64,000 nucleotides of DNA from Gammaproteobacteria bacterium (GCA_011321815.1 DROS01000078.1:1-64000); one strand, 5' to 3'; shown: positions 17,471 to 29,603, counted from the stretch's first letter. Translations and numbers: made by a program. Notes: generated from the letters alone by a model not told the origin.

Positions 17471-17486
17471 AGCAATGTGTGTGCCA
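17471..17486 (-). promoter_or_regulatory. Sigma-54 (RpoN) promoter of candidate sRNA 1
   Basis: On the minus strand the sequence is TGGCAC-N5-TTGCT (plus-strand 17486 down to 17471). The -24 GG and -12 GC are separated by exactly 10 bp, as RpoN requires. The predicted start is about 17460, directly before the first hairpin of the candidate RNA. An enhancer-binding-protein site would be expected at higher coordinates; I could not identify one. Confidence 0.6.
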
Positions 17487-17530
17487 TGTGTGTGGATTGC
17501 TGCGGAATGGGGCGCTTGCGCGGTGTCGGC

Positions 17531-17564
17531 AAAAAAAATGTGCAATTGTTATACAGTTGCACAT
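17531..17564 (-). terminator. purB terminator
   Basis: ATGTGCAA (17538-17545) and TTGCACAT (17557-17564) form an 8-bp stem around an 11-nt loop. On the minus strand the stem is followed by a T-tract (complement of 17531-17538). It lies ~77 bp after the purB stop codon and is the first of three minus-strand terminators before roxA. Confidence 0.8.
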
Positions 17565-17640
17565 TGCTTTACGGCGGAGGGTGACGATTTTTCGTTATTT
17601 CAGCGTCTGGATTTTGTCGGAACAGGCATCAAGGGGGGTG

Positions 17641-19023
<1,383 letters not shown>

Positions 19024-19245
19024 TCAGGTAGTGGGAATGGGGGGCGAATAATACTATATTCGGCGGTCGCGGGAAGCAGGGGGGACTTACTTCGTTTGGT
19101 TTTACTCCGGGAGACGTAACGTGATGAAGACGGGGCAGCTGATACTGAATGATGTACAGCGATTGCGCAAAAAACGTCCATCTTATAGCCGGGGTCTTTT
19201 CTGCCCATATTTTGGTTTTATTAACAATCAAGGAAGAGCAAACTT

Positions 19246-20532
19246 GTGTCACAACGTATTTTGCATTTGGTTTTTGTCATTTTGTTCAGCGTTTATCCGC
19301 TGGCTGTTTCCGCTGTGCCCTTCGGCACTTATGACCCGCGTTCTGTTGCCATGGGCGGGGCAGGTGTTGCTTCGGGTAACAGCGCGAATGCCGTGTTTTT
19401 TAACCCCTCCCTGTTGGCACAGTACACGTCGCGTAAACACCGTGCGCGCAATTCCCATTATGTATTTCCTGTCGCCAGTCTGAGTGTATCCAAGATAACC
19501 GAGGATATCGTTGATCTGGCGGACAACAACCCGGAACAGGCATTGTCTGACTCGATTGCCACCTACAATGCCGATCCCACACAGACCACCGCAGAAGGGG
19601 TGCTGGCCGCTTCCCGCAACCTGCAAAATGACCTGGAGCCCATTGCCAATGAAACGGCTTTTTTTGACGGCATTGTGGGTATGGTGATTGGTATTGGTGA
19701 CCGCCGGGAGGGCGGGGCATTTGTTATCAGCCGGCGTTTTGTTGGGGATGGCATTGGCAAGCTGACGGCGGCTGACAGGCAGTTGCTTACGGATTATATC
19801 GAGGGTCTGGATTTCGTCGTCAGCGCGGGCGCCAGTGGTGCTCCGCATCCTGAGTTATTTGATGCCAACGGTAACCTGCTGGACCAGACTGGAAATCTTA
19901 CCAGTACTGCCACTGGTCGCGGATTGTTGCTGACGGAAATGGGCATAGCCATGTCCTGGAACGTTGAGCTTTTCCGTAACAAAGTCGATATTGGCTTTAC
20001 GCCCAAGTTTGTGCAAGGCACTGCCTACGAATACAACAGCGCTTTGGGTAATTCTCAGCTGGGAACCTCTGAACGCAAGGAAAATGATAACTGGCAATTC
20101 ACACTGGATATGGGGGTGAGTAAGTCCTTGAACAAAAAACTCAAGTTAGGTCTGGCCGTTAAAAATCTTGTTCCATTGGAATTCAGCACCAAGTCCGGTG
20201 GGCGTATCGACATTCAACCCCAACTGCGTGCCGGGGCTGCTTACCGTTCGATGGATTGGGGATATTGGGCGCTGGATATGGACGTGCTGGAAAACAAGTC
20301 CATCGGTGGTGGTGACAATACTCAATATCTGTCTCTGGGTGGGGAATGGCTCGTCAAAGCCTGGGCGCTACGTGCCGGCTACAAGCTAAACCTCGTCGGT
20401 CGAGGTGACTTTGCGAAAGGTGTTTTTACAATGGGAACAGGCTATCGCTACAGGGGTATTGGCCTCGATGTTGCCTACGTCGATTCCGGGCCGGAAAGGG
20501 CTGCTTCACTACAGATGAGCCGACGCTTTTAA
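19246..20532 (+). CDS. TraF-like outer-membrane protein
   Basis: 428 residues from a GTG start with AAGGAAGAG upstream. The signal peptide (residues 1-23, ending in AVSA) is followed by PFGTYDPRSVAMGGAGVASGNSANAVFFNPSLLAQY. This is the N-terminal pattern shared by PF13729 ('TraF_2') proteins and FadL-like porins. The rest is rich in alternating strands and ends with a terminal beta-strand (SLQMSRRF) with a C-terminal Phe, typical of an outer-membrane barrel. Despite the family name no conjugation genes are near. Cargo or substrate is unknown. Confidence 0.8.
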   Translation: MSQRILHLVFVILFSVYPLAVSAVPFGTYDPRSVAMGGAGVASGNSANAVFFNPSLLAQYTSRKHRARNSHYVFPVASLSVSKITEDIVDLADNNPEQALSDSIATYNADPTQTTAEGVLAASRNLQNDLEPIANETAFFDGIVGMVIGIGDRREGGAFVISRRFVGDGIGKLTAADRQLLTDYIEGLDFVVSAGASGAPHPELFDANGNLLDQTGNLTSTATGRGLLLTEMGIAMSWNVELFRNKVDIGFTPKFVQGTAYEYNSALGNSQLGTSERKENDNWQFTLDMGVSKSLNKKLKLGLAVKNLVPLEFSTKSGGRIDIQPQLRAGAAYRSMDWGYWALDMDVLENKSIGGGDNTQYLSLGGEWLVKAWALRAGYKLNLVGRGDFAKGVFTMGTGYRYRGIGLDVAYVDSGPERAASLQMSRRF

Positions 20533-20762
20533 TTCAGCGGGCCTGTCAGTGTTCATGGCGCCAACAGTAGGCGCTTTAGGCGAGGCGCACCTCGCAGCGA
20601 ATGGCCTGAGTCCTTTGCAAGAGGGACAACGTGGCCACAGGAACGCTGAACCCGGCAAAGTAACATGGGCTAATGTACTCGGCTTCTTGCATGAATTCGC
20701 GTGAATGGGGTGGGATCAGCTATAATCTGGCACATTTTTAATGCGTTTTTAGAGAGAACTGT
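20533..20762. other. Intergenic with a diverged family R repeat and acnB promoter
   Basis: Positions ~20575-20660 hold a segment (GGCGAGGCG ... TTTGCAAGAGGGACAACG, TGGCCACAGGAACGCTG) that aligns with the reverse complement of the repeat copies at 53248-53320 and 56361-56470, though more diverged. A TATAAT at 20721-20726 is the likely acnB -10 box; its -35 is poor (TTCGCG, 19-bp spacer). Confidence 0.45.
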
Positions 20763-23327
20763 ATGTTAGAAGCCTACCGTAAACATGTATCAGAACGTGC
20801 TGAAGAGGGCTTGCCGCCTTTGCCCCTGAACACCGAACAAGTGGCCATGCTGGTGGCGTTGTTAAAGGCGCCACCTGCGGGGGAAGAGGAATTTTTGGTC
20901 GATTTGCTGGTTAACCGTGTGCCGCCGGGTGTGGATCAGGCAGCCTATGTGAAGGCAGGTTTTCTGGCCGCTGTGGCCAGGGGTGAGGTGGATTCACCCT
21001 TGATCGACGCGACGCGCGCCACCGAACTGCTGGGTACCATGTTGGGCGGTTACAATATCGAACCGCTGATAGCGCTGTTGGATAACGACATGCTGGCTCC
21101 GGTGGCCGCTGAGGCTCTTTCGCATACATTGCTGGTTTTTGATGCCTATCATGACGTGGTTGCCAAGGCCGATTCTGGAAAGAATGCACACGCAAAACAG
21201 GTAGTGGACGCCTGGGCCAATGCGGACTGGTTTACCCGCCGCGAGCCATTGGCCGAAACCATCACTGTTACCGTGTTCAAGGTGCCGGGTGAAACCAATA
21301 CGGATGATCTTTCCCCAGCCTCCGAGGCTTGGAGTCGCCCCGATATTCCACTGCATGCCAAGGCCATGCTCGTTGCCAAAATGCCCGATGCCTTGCAAAA
21401 AATCGAAACGCTTAAACAAAAAGGTCACCCGCTGGCCTATGTGGGTGATGTGGTGGGCACAGGCTCGTCGCGCAAGTCGGCCATTAACTCCGTGTTATGG
21501 CACATGGGGCACGATATTCCGTTTGTGCCCAACAAGCGCCAGGGTGGCGTGGTGCTGGGGGGCAATATTGCACCTATCTTTTTTAATACCGCAGAAGACT
21601 CCGGCTGCCTGCCGATTCAATGTGATGTAAGCCAACTGGAAATGGGGGACGTGATTACCATTCATCCCTTTGCTGGAAAGATTACCAATGAAGCAGGAGA
21701 AACTGTCAGCACATTTGAACTTGCGCCCACCACCATGCCCGATGAAATACGTGCCGGTGGCCGTATCCCGCTGATCATTGGCCGTTCCCTCACCGACAAA
21801 ACCCGTGAAGGTCTGGGGCTGACCGCATCCGATGTATTCCTGCGTCCGGTACCCCCCGCTGACACGGGCAAGGGCTATACCCTCGCACAAAAAATGGTGG
21901 GCAAGGCCTGTGGTGTGGACGGCGTACGCCCCGGCACTTACTGCGAACCACGTATGACCACGGTGGGTTCACAGGACACCACCGGCGCCATGACCCGTGA
22001 TGAACTCAAAGAGCTGGCCTGCCTTGGTTTTTCTGCCGATCTGGTGATGCAGAGTTTTTGTCATACTGCGGCGTATCCGAAGCCGGTGGATATTTCCCTG
22101 CAACATGAATTACCGGAATTTATTCAAACCCGGGGTGGCGTATCGCTGCGCCCAGGTGATGGCGTTATTCACTCGTGGTTAAATCGCATGGTGCTGCCGG
22201 ACACGGTGGGCACCGGTGGTGATTCACATACACGATTCCCTATGGGCATCAGTTTTCCCGCAGGGTCCGGCCTGGTGGCCTTCGGTGCCGCGTTGGGTGT
22301 GATGCCGCTGGACATGCCCGAATCGGTACTGGTGCGCTTCAAAGGTAAAATGCAACCGGGTGTCACCCTGCGCGATCTGGTCAATGCCATTCCTTACGTC
22401 GCCATTCAAAAAGGTTTGCTCACTGTCGAAAAGGCCGGTAAGAAAAACATCTTCTCCGGTCGGGTACTGGAAATAGAAGGGTTGCCGGATCTCAAGGTTG
22501 AACAGGCCTTTGAATTGTCCGATGCTTCAGCTGAACGTTCCGCCAATGGCTGCACGGTGCGGCTCAATAAAGAACCCATCCAGGAATACCTCGAATCCAA
22601 CATTACTCTGCTGAAGTGGATGATCGCCGACGGCTACGAAGATGAACGTACCCTGCAACGTCGTATTAATGCCATGCAGGCCTGGCTGGATGATCCGCAA
22701 CTGCTGGAACCGGATGCAGATGCAGAATATGCAGAAGTGATCGACATTGATCTCAATGACATCAAAGAGCCCATTGTTGCCTGTCCCAATGACCCGGACG
22801 ATGTGAAGCTGTTGTCAGATGTGGCGGGCGAAAAAATTGATGAAGTCTTCATCGGCTCTTGTATGACCAACATCGGACATTATCGTGCAGCGGGCAAAGT
22901 GCTGGAGCAGAGCGGGGCAGTCCCCACACGCCTGTGGATTGCACCGCCGACAAAAATGGACGAGCACCAGCTTACTGAAGAAGGTTATTACGCCATCTTT
23001 GGCCGTGTCGGTGCGCGCACCGAAGTACCGGGTTGTTCTCTGTGTATGGGGAACCAGGCGCGTGTGGCGGATAATGCTACCGTGTTTTCCACCTCAACAC
23101 GCAACTTCCCCAATCGCCTTGGCAAAGACGCCAATGTTTATCTGGGCTCGGCAGAATTGGCAGCGGTCACCGCATTAATGGGCAGGTTGCCAACCATGGA
23201 AGAATACAGGCAGGCTGTGAAGCACCTGGAGCCTATGGCGGATGATATTTATCGCTACCTTAATTTCCACCAGATGCAGGATTATAAATCTGTTGCGGAC
23301 GAAGTGATGCCCGTGGTTTTGGCTTAG
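20763..23327 (+). CDS. acnB: Aconitate hydratase B / 2-methylisocitrate dehydratase
   Basis: 854 residues with the AcnB domain order: HEAT-like N-terminal domain, swivel domain, then the catalytic core. The [4Fe-4S] cysteines are visible in [11 protein letters not shown] and in [11 protein letters not shown] near the C-terminus; the active-site segments [17 protein letters not shown] and [13 protein letters not shown] are intact. It interconverts citrate and isocitrate in the TCA cycle and can dehydrate 2-methylisocitrate. The apo-protein of relatives binds mRNA. It is monocistronic: own -10 box upstream and a repeat plus GC hairpin downstream. Confidence 0.98.
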   Translation: MLEAYRKHVSERAEEGLPPLPLNTEQVAMLVALLKAPPAGEEEFLVDLLVNRVPPGVDQAAYVKAGFLAAVARGEVDSPLIDATRATELLGTMLGGYNIEPLIALLDNDMLAPVAAEALSHTLLVFDAYHDVVAKADSGKNAHAKQVVDAWANADWFTRREPLAETITVTVFKVPGETNTDDLSPASEAWSRPDIPLHAKAMLVAKMPDALQKIETLKQKGHPLAYVGDVVGTGSSRKSAINSVLWHMGHDIPFVPNKRQGGVVLGGNIAPIFFNTAEDSGCLPIQCDVSQLEMGDVITIHPFAGKITNEAGETVSTFELAPTTMPDEIRAGGRIPLIIGRSLTDKTREGLGLTASDVFLRPVPPADTGKGYTLAQKMVGKACGVDGVRPGTYCEPRMTTVGSQDTTGAMTRDELKELACLGFSADLVMQSFCHTAAYPKPVDISLQHELPEFIQTRGGVSLRPGDGVIHSWLNRMVLPDTVGTGGDSHTRFPMGISFPAGSGLVAFGAALGVMPLDMPESVLVRFKGKMQPGVTLRDLVNAIPYVAIQKGLLTVEKAGKKNIFSGRVLEIEGLPDLKVEQAFELSDASAERSANGCTVRLNKEPIQEYLESNITLLKWMIADGYEDERTLQRRINAMQAWLDDPQLLEPDADAEYAEVIDIDLNDIKEPIVACPNDPDDVKLLSDVAGEKIDEVFIGSCMTNIGHYRAAGKVLEQSGAVPTRLWIAPPTKMDEHQLTEEGYYAIFGRVGARTEVPGCSLCMGNQARVADNATVFSTSTRNFPNRLGKDANVYLGSAELAAVTALMGRLPTMEEYRQAVKHLEPMADDIYRYLNFHQMQDYKSVADEVMPVVLA

Positions 23328-23330
23328 GCT

Positions 23331-23392
23331 ACCTGGGGCGTTTGGGATTTCGGTTTCGGATAATCAGGCCGTAGTTCGGGGCCGTTGCCCCG
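23331..23392 (+). repeat. Family P single arm followed by GC-rich hairpin
   Basis: GGCGTTTGGGATTTCGGTTT (in 23331-23357) matches the arm of the palindromic family seen at 14560 and 53210. It starts three bases after the acnB stop. CGGGGC (23377-23382) and GCCCCG (23387-23392) then form a 6-bp hairpin with a CGTT loop; no T-run follows, so termination is possible but weak. Confidence 0.5.
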
Positions 23393-23437
23393 TGCCTGCT
23401 TAACAATGCCAGCTTTAGTTAAGCGAAATGCGTAAAA

Positions 23438-24226
23438 ATGAACTGGCTTGATCGTTTCCATCGCTGGCGCAAGCAACGGCAGCTACGTCACGGACGTATT
23501 CCCGTGATCCTGTGGGAGCAGATTAGTAACGAAGCCCTTGCCTGTTATCATCTGAGCCCGCACGAATTGCATCGGCTACGTGAGTTGGCCAGCCTGTTTC
23601 TTCAGCGCAAAAACTTCAGTGGTGCCGGTGGGCTGGTGTTAGATGACAGAATGCGTGCGCTTATTGCGGCTGAAGCCTGTTTGCTGATTCTGAATCTGGG
23701 TCTTGAGTATTTTGATGGCTGGCTGGAGATTATTGTTTATCCAGGCTCTTTTGTGGTTGAACGTGAACAACGGGACGCCATTGGTCTGCTGCATAAACGG
23801 CGTGCTGTATTGGGTGGTGAGGCCTGGGACAGAGGGCCGTTGATTCTTGCCTGGGAGGATGCACAACCGGGTACTCTGGCGCACAGTGGAGGTTCCAGTG
23901 TCATCCTGCATGAGTTTGCACATAAGCTGGATATGCTTAATGGCACGGCCAATGGCATGCCACCATTGCATCCGGATATGGACCGGCATGACTGGACGCG
24001 CATTTTCAACCACGCCTACGAGCAGTTACGTGCGCGGATTGAAGGACAGCTCCATACGGGTATAGATCCTTACGGTGCGGAAAACCCGGCCGAATTTTTT
24101 GCGGTGGTCAGTGAGGCGTTTTTTCTGCTGCCAGCACAGCTGTATCACCACCATCCCGATTTATATGATCAGCTGCGTTTGTTTTACCGTCAGGACCCAT
24201 TACAGCGCAACGCGGAAAATACATGA
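23438..24226 (+). CDS. mtfA: MtfA-type zinc metallopeptidase (M90)
   Basis: 262 residues. Zinc motif HEFAH (158-162) lies in a ...VILHEFAHKLDMLNGTANG segment diagnostic for MtfA; the third ligand is in the NPAEFFAVVSEAFF segment. E. coli MtfA (265 residues) is a cytosolic aminopeptidase that binds the glucose repressor Mlc. Whether Mlc exists here is unknown, and most MtfA-bearing bacteria lack it. The N-terminal FHRWRKQRQLR is a usual family feature. It has no close neighbours on its strand: 110 bp precede and 437 bp follow before carA. Confidence 0.9.
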   Translation: MNWLDRFHRWRKQRQLRHGRIPVILWEQISNEALACYHLSPHELHRLRELASLFLQRKNFSGAGGLVLDDRMRALIAAEACLLILNLGLEYFDGWLEIIVYPGSFVVEREQRDAIGLLHKRRAVLGGEAWDRGPLILAWEDAQPGTLAHSGGSSVILHEFAHKLDMLNGTANGMPPLHPDMDRHDWTRIFNHAYEQLRARIEGQLHTGIDPYGAENPAEFFAVVSEAFFLLPAQLYHHHPDLYDQLRLFYRQDPLQRNAENT

Positions 24227-24663
24227 TTTCTCACGGCTGTTCCGTTAACTTTCTTTTGAGAGAGGCATTTGAGGAATAACGCATTGATTTAATCACGCCC
24301 TTATCCCGGCCTTCTCCCAAAGCGAGGGTGTTCGGTTGCTCATGATCCCGCTAAAAGCAAAATAAAAACAAAAGGCGTGGTCAGGGTATTTTTCATTGTG
24401 GTTCACGTTGTTTTTTTCAAAGATTTGTTGTGGTTGTGAGTCGCAGTATTGTCCGGTTTTAATAATCGTTATCGGATGTTGTGACGGATATAGACGCTCA
24501 CGAGCCGAATCGAGTAAACTACCGAGGTTCAGACAGTTTACGAATATGGTACGATTTATACAGGCGGGAAGGACGAAGTTTCGTCCCTCCCGTTTTGTGC
24601 ATCTACACTTTGCGCACACGCGGATATTTGTGGGTGGCAGCGACTCACCACAGGGGAAATAGA
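24227..24663 (+). other. mtfA-carA gap with carA leader
   Basis: The first ~250 bp show no convincing gene; a 136-codon minus-strand frame is not family-like. The last ~180 bp form the carA leader: a TATACA -10 candidate at 24557-24562, then a strong hairpin with T-run at 24565-24596, then the carA ribosome binding site. An in-frame GTG at 24481 would extend CarA by 61 residues that do not resemble CarA, so I treat it as untranslated. Confidence 0.5.
24565..24596 (+). terminator. Terminator-like hairpin in the carA leader (possible attenuator)
   Basis: CGGGA-A-GGACGA pairs with TCGTCC-C-TCCCG around AGTT (11 bp with one mismatch), followed by TTTT. It lies ~70 bp before the carA start and after the likely promoter, the place of an attenuator. 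Confidence 0.6.
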
Positions 24664-25821
24664 TTGAGAAAACCGGCATTACTGGCCCTGGCAGACGGCT
24701 CACTTTTTTGGGGGGAGTCCATTGGTATTGAAGGCCAAACCGTAGGGGAAGTGGTGTTTAACACTGCGATGACAGGTTATCAGGAAATCCTCACTGATCC
24801 GTCCTATGCGCGACAGATCGTGACCTTGACTTACCCGCATATCGGCAACGTCGGTGTGAATATCGAGGACGAGGAATCGTCGCATGTGCATTGTGCGGGA
24901 TTAGTGGTACGCGATCTGCCCCTGCTGGTCAGCAACTGGCGCAGTGAATCCAGCCTCGCAGATTATCTGTCCGAGAAAAAGGTAGTGGCTATTGCCGGCA
25001 TCGACACCCGCCAGCTCACCCGGGTATTGCGTGAAAAAGGTGCGCAGGCCGCTTGCATCGTTTCTGGTGATGGCATCGACGAGCAGGCTGCCGTTATTGC
25101 GGCACAGGCTTTTCCCGGTTTGCAGGGCATGGACCTCGCCAAAGAAGTCACTACCCATACCCCCTACGAATGGGCGCAGGGTTCCTGGACGCTGGCCGGC
25201 GGCTTGCCTGAAGCCCCGCACCCTATTGAAGAAAAGCTGCCGCATCATGTGGTGGCCTATGATTATGGCGTCAAGCGCAACATTCTGCGTATGCTGGTGG
25301 ATCGTGGCTGTCACCTGACTGTGGTGCCAGCCCAGACGCCGGCTGACGAGGTACTGGCCCTGAACCCTGATGGTGTGTTCTTGTCCAACGGCCCGGGCGA
25401 TCCGGAGCCCTGCGATTACGCCCTGGCGGCGATTCCGGAGGTTCTGGCCAGTGGCATTCCTGTGTTTGGTATCTGTCTTGGCCATCAGCTGTTGTCGCTG
25501 GCCAGTGGCGCGAAGACGCTGAAGATGAAATTCGGCCATCACGGCGCCAACCACCCTGTGCAGGATCTGGCCAATGGTGAAGTGATGATTACCAGCCAGA
25601 ATCACGGTTTTGCGGTGGATGAAAAATCCTTGCCTGATAATCTGCGAGCCACCCACCGTTCATTGTTTGACGGCTCATTACAGGGGGTGGAACGTACAGA
25701 CCAACCGGCCTTCAGTTTTCAGGGGCACCCTGAAGCCAGTCCCGGGCCACACGATATGGCACCATTGTTTGATCGTTTCATTGAATCGATCAGACAGTAT
25801 CGGGAAGCAGACGCCAGGTGA
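24664..25821 (+). CDS. carA: Carbamoyl phosphate synthase, small (glutaminase) subunit
   Basis: 385 residues from a TTG start at 24664 preceded by AGGGGAAAT; this matches the E. coli N-terminus (short basic start, then ALLxLxDG). The glutamine amidotransferase triad is intact: Cys271 in GICLGHQLL, His355 and Glu357 in [13 protein letters not shown]. It delivers ammonia from glutamine to CarB for carbamoyl phosphate used in arginine and pyrimidine synthesis. carB follows after 82 bp. The usual dapB upstream neighbour of pseudomonads is absent. The leader hairpin suggests transcriptional control, but the signal sensed cannot be read from sequence. Confidence 0.96.
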   Translation: MRKPALLALADGSLFWGESIGIEGQTVGEVVFNTAMTGYQEILTDPSYARQIVTLTYPHIGNVGVNIEDEESSHVHCAGLVVRDLPLLVSNWRSESSLADYLSEKKVVAIAGIDTRQLTRVLREKGAQAACIVSGDGIDEQAAVIAAQAFPGLQGMDLAKEVTTHTPYEWAQGSWTLAGGLPEAPHPIEEKLPHHVVAYDYGVKRNILRMLVDRGCHLTVVPAQTPADEVLALNPDGVFLSNGPGDPEPCDYALAAIPEVLASGIPVFGICLGHQLLSLASGAKTLKMKFGHHGANHPVQDLANGEVMITSQNHGFAVDEKSLPDNLRATHRSLFDGSLQGVERTDQPAFSFQGHPEASPGPHDMAPLFDRFIESIRQYREADAR

Positions 25822-25903
25822 TGAGATAACCGGTTTTTCCCCGCTACCTCCTTATTCAATACCAGACACTTAAATATCCACCTAAACATCAGACGCTGAA
25901 TTA

Positions 25904-28900
25904 ATGCCAAAAAGAACAGACCTAAAAAGCATCCTTATCATCGGCGCCGGCCCCATCGTTATCGGTCAGGCCTGCGAGTTTGATTATTCCGGCGCACAGG
26001 CCTGCAAGGCATTGCGCGAAGAAGGCTATCGCGTCATTTTGGTGAACTCCAACCCAGCGACGATTATGACTGATCCCGAGATGGCCGATGCGACCTACAT
26101 CGAACCCATTACCTGGAAAACGGTGGCCAACATCATCGAGCGCGAACGGCCGGATGCAGTATTGCCCACTATGGGGGGGCAAACCGCATTAAACTGCGCG
26201 CTGGATCTGGTGCGCGAAGGTGTGCTGGAAAAATTCAATGTGGAAATGATCGGTGCAGACCGGGATGCCATCGACAAAGCCGAGGACCGTGACCGCTTTA
26301 AACAGGCCATGGAAAAAATTGGCCTGGATATGCCGCGTGCGGCAGTGGCGCACAGCCTGGAGGAAGCCTGGCAGGTGCAGGCGCAAGTGGGTTATCCCAC
26401 GGTGATCCGTCCTTCATTCACCATGGGCGGCAGCGGTGGGGGTATTGCGTACAATAAAGAAGAGTTTGTTGAAATTTGTGAACGGGGGCTGGATCTTTCG
26501 CCCACCAAAGAGCTGCTCATTGAAGAATCCATTTTGGGTTGGAAAGAATATGAAATGGAAGTGGTGCGCGACCGCAAGGACAACTGCATCATCATCTGCT
26601 CCATTGAAAACCTTGACCCCATGGGGATTCACACAGGGGATTCCATTACGGTCGCGCCCGCGCAAACGCTGACCGATAAAGAGTATCAGATCATGCGCAA
26701 TGCCTCCTTGGCGGTGTTGCGTGAAATCGGCGTGGATACCGGCGGTTCCAATGTGCAGTTTGCCATTGACCCTGAAAGCGGCCGCATGATCATTATCGAA
26801 ATGAATCCGCGAGTATCGCGTTCATCGGCGCTGGCCTCCAAAGCCACAGGTTTCCCCATTGCCAAAATCGCGGCCAAGCTGGCAGTGGGTTATACACTGG
26901 ACGAATTGCAAAACGATATTACTGGCGGCGCCACACCTGCTTCGTTTGAACCGAGCATTGATTATGTGGTGACCAAGGTGCCACGGTTTACCTTTGAAAA
27001 ATTCCCCAAGGCTGATTCGCGTCTTACCACACAAATGAAATCTGTGGGTGAGGTGATGGCCATTGGCCGTACCTTTCAGGAATCCTTGCAAAAGGCCCTG
27101 CGAGGCCTGGAAGTCGGCGTTGATGGACTGAGCCCGATTATGGATATTGGTGCCGATGATACCATGGAGGTGCTTAAGCGCGAGCTGAGCACACCGCGAG
27201 AGCAACGTTTATGGTATGTGGGCGATGCTTTCCGCGCCGGCATGTCGCTGGATGCGCTGTATTCACTGACCAAAATTGATCCCTGGTTTTTAGTGCAGAT
27301 TGAAGAAATCATCAAACTGGAGGTAGAGGTCCGTGAGCAGGGCCTGGCCGCCATGGACAAGGCGCGCGTGTTTGCGCTGAAGCGCAAAGGCTTTTCCGAC
27401 AGCCGTCTGGCAAGTCTGCTGGCCATGGATGAAACCGATTTCCGCGTACACCGGCACTCCCTGGGCGTACGTCCTGTGTATAAACGTGTTGATACCTGTG
27501 CAGCAGAATTTTCCACCAATACGGCATACATGTATTCCACTTACGAGCAGGAATGTGAAGCACAGCCATCGGACCGTGAAAAAATCATGGTGCTGGGGGG
27601 GGGGCCAAATCGCATCGGCCAGGGTATCGAGTTTGATTATTGCTGTGTGCATGCTGCTTTTGCGTTACGTGATGATGGTTACGAAACCATCATGGTCAAC
27701 TGTAACCCGGAAACAGTATCAACGGATTATGACACCTCAGACCGGCTTTATTTTGAATCACTGACGCTGGAAGATGTGCTGGAACTGGTGCATCTGGAAA
27801 AACCCAAAGGTGTGGTGGTGCAGTATGGCGGACAGACACCGCTGAAACTGGCACGCGCCCTGGAAGCTGCCGGTGCGCCGATTATTGGTACCACACCCGA
27901 TGCCATTGATCTGGCAGAGGACCGTGAACGGTTCCAGCAACTTGTGCAGAAACTGGGTTTCAAACAACCGCCGAACCATACTGCACGCAACCAGGAACAG
28001 GCCGTCAGGCTGGCTGCTGAAATTGGCTATCCGCTCGTGGTCAGGCCATCATATGTGCTCGGTGGCCGGGCCATGGAGATTGTTTACAAAGAGAGTGAAC
28101 TTAAGCGTTACATGAGCGAGGCAGTAAAGGTTTCCAATGATTCACCCGTGCTGCTAGACCGTTTTCTGGATGACGCTATCGAAGTGGATATTGATGCCAT
28201 TTGCGACGGCGAACAGGTATTGGTGGGCGCCATCATGCAACACATCGAACAGGCAGGTGTGCATTCCGGTGATTCCGCCTGTTCCCTGCCGCCTTACAGT
28301 TTGTCCGAGTCTGTACAGGCGCGCATGCGCGGTATGGCGCGTGAACTGGCGTTGGCGCTGAATGTGGTGGGGCTGATGAATGCACAATTTGCCATCAAGG
28401 GTGAGGACATTTATATCATCGAAGTAAATCCCCGGGGCTCGCGTACAGTACCGTTTGTGTCCAAGGCCACCAGCTTGCCACTGGCGAAAATTGCCGCACG
28501 CTGCATGGCCGGCAAAACGCTTGCGGAGCAAGGCGTCACTGGCGAAGTCATTCCCGGTTATTTTTCGGTGAAAGAAGCCGTATTTCCGTTTGTGAAATTT
28601 CCGGGCATTGACCCCATTCTGGGACCGGAAATGAAATCCACCGGGGAGGTGATGGGTGTGGGCAGGGATTTTGCCGAAGCTTTTGCCAAAGCCTTGTTGG
28701 GTGCAGGTGTGAATCTTCCCTCAGAGGGAACGGCTTTTGTCAGCGTGCGTGATAATGACAAAGCGGGTGCTGTGGCTGTGGCTGAAAAGCTGGTTGCGCT
28801 GGGCTTTGGCGTTGTGGCTACCCATGGGACCGCCAAGGTATTACGGGCCGCCGGAGTGACGTGTTCGGTGGTGGACAAAGTCGGTGAGGGGCGGCCACAC

Positions 28901-29125
28901 ATTGTGGATATGATCAAAAATGACGAAATCAGCCTCATCGTTAATACTACAGAGGGTACACAAGCCATTGCCGACTCTGGCACAATCCGCAGTAATGCGT
29001 TACAACGCAAAGTCGCCTATACCACAACACTGGCTGGCGCGGAGGCCATGTGTCTGGCCATGGCGCAGGGTGAAAGTTCAGTGGTTAACCGGTTACAGGA
29101 TTTGCATCAGGAGATGGGGAAATGA
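25904..29125 (+). CDS. carB: Carbamoyl phosphate synthase, large subunit
   Basis: 1073 residues, same length as E. coli CarB (1073). Two homologous ATP-grasp halves are evident: [22 protein letters not shown] at the start and [21 protein letters not shown] at ~residue 560, with [10 protein letters not shown] and [11 protein letters not shown] loops in the two ATP sites. The C-terminal allosteric domain (from ~940) holds [13 protein letters not shown]. It forms carbamoyl phosphate from bicarbonate, ammonia and two ATP. The stop overlaps the greA start (ATGA), so greA is translationally coupled. Confidence 0.98.
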   Translation: MPKRTDLKSILIIGAGPIVIGQACEFDYSGAQACKALREEGYRVILVNSNPATIMTDPEMADATYIEPITWKTVANIIERERPDAVLPTMGGQTALNCALDLVREGVLEKFNVEMIGADRDAIDKAEDRDRFKQAMEKIGLDMPRAAVAHSLEEAWQVQAQVGYPTVIRPSFTMGGSGGGIAYNKEEFVEICERGLDLSPTKELLIEESILGWKEYEMEVVRDRKDNCIIICSIENLDPMGIHTGDSITVAPAQTLTDKEYQIMRNASLAVLREIGVDTGGSNVQFAIDPESGRMIIIEMNPRVSRSSALASKATGFPIAKIAAKLAVGYTLDELQNDITGGATPASFEPSIDYVVTKVPRFTFEKFPKADSRLTTQMKSVGEVMAIGRTFQESLQKALRGLEVGVDGLSPIMDIGADDTMEVLKRELSTPREQRLWYVGDAFRAGMSLDALYSLTKIDPWFLVQIEEIIKLEVEVREQGLAAMDKARVFALKRKGFSDSRLASLLAMDETDFRVHRHSLGVRPVYKRVDTCAAEFSTNTAYMYSTYEQECEAQPSDREKIMVLGGGPNRIGQGIEFDYCCVHAAFALRDDGYETIMVNCNPETVSTDYDTSDRLYFESLTLEDVLELVHLEKPKGVVVQYGGQTPLKLARALEAAGAPIIGTTPDAIDLAEDRERFQQLVQKLGFKQPPNHTARNQEQAVRLAAEIGYPLVVRPSYVLGGRAMEIVYKESELKRYMSEAVKVSNDSPVLLDRFLDDAIEVDIDAICDGEQVLVGAIMQHIEQAGVHSGDSACSLPPYSLSESVQARMRGMARELALALNVVGLMNAQFAIKGEDIYIIEVNPRGSRTVPFVSKATSLPLAKIAARCMAGKTLAEQGVTGEVIPGYFSVKEAVFPFVKFPGIDPILGPEMKSTGEVMGVGRDFAEAFAKALLGAGVNLPSEGTAFVSVRDNDKAGAVAVAEKLVALGFGVVATHGTAKVLRAAGVTCSVVDKVGEGRPHIVDMIKNDEISLIVNTTEGTQAIADSGTIRSNALQRKVAYTTTLAGAEAMCLAMAQGESSVVNRLQDLHQEMGK

Positions 29126-29601
29126 CGGGTAAGGTACCTTTAACAGCACAAGGCGCAGAAAAACTTCGCGAAGAGTTGCGCGAGCTGAAAAACGTGGTGC
29201 GGCCACGCATCATTGCCGCAATCGCCACCGCACGGGAACATGGCGACCTCAAAGAAAATGCCGAATATCACGCCGCACGTGAGCAGCAAAGCTTTGCGGA
29301 AGGCCGTATCGCAGACCTTAACAACAAATTGAGCAATGCGCAGATTATTGACATTACCGAGATTAAACCCACCGGCAGGATTATTTTTGGCGTAACAGTT
29401 GATCTGGTGGAAGAGGAAACGGGTAAAGAAGTGACTTACCAGATTGTCGGCGAAGATGAGGCCGATATCAAAGTGGGCAAAATCTCGGTCACTTCACCCA
29501 TTGCCCGCGCACTTATCGGCAAAGAAGAGGGTGATATTGCTGAAGTACAGGCACCCGGTGGCATCAAAGAATACGAGATTCTCGAAGTGAAGCACATCTG
29601 A
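29122..29601 (+). CDS. greA: Transcript cleavage factor GreA
   Basis: 159 residues. The N-terminal coiled coil (residues ~10-75) contains the tip sequence [18 protein letters not shown], with the acidic residues that enter the RNA polymerase secondary channel. The C-terminal FKBP-like domain ends [14 protein letters not shown]. It rescues backtracked polymerase by stimulating 3' RNA cleavage. It overlaps carB by 4 bp; carAB-greA is a common gammaproteobacterial order. Confidence 0.97.
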   Translation: MTGKVPLTAQGAEKLREELRELKNVVRPRIIAAIATAREHGDLKENAEYHAAREQQSFAEGRIADLNNKLSNAQIIDITEIKPTGRIIFGVTVDLVEEETGKEVTYQIVGEDEADIKVGKISVTSPIARALIGKEEGDIAEVQAPGGIKEYEILEVKHI

Positions 29602-29603
29602 CC

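Noticed and set aside
17341-17562. 73-codon minus-strand frame in the purB-roxA gap
   Set aside because: It crosses a terminator, a sigma-54 promoter and RNA hairpins, and reads as low-complexity non-family sequence.
19246-20532. Conjugation (Tra) locus suggested by a TraF-like protein
   Set aside because: The family name is historical; no other conjugation genes occur and the protein looks like an outer-membrane barrel.
20728-20741. Second sigma-54-like site (TGGCAC...) upstream of acnB
   Set aside because: The GG to GC distance is 12 bp, not 10, and a TATAAT already lies next to it.
24481-24663. 61-residue N-terminal extension of CarA
   Set aside because: CarA proteins start at the segment encoded from 24664, which has its own ribosome binding site; the extension crosses the leader hairpin.
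24293-24703. 136-codon minus-strand frame between mtfA and carA
   Set aside because: Overlaps the carA start and leader hairpin, composition not protein-like, no recognisable domain.
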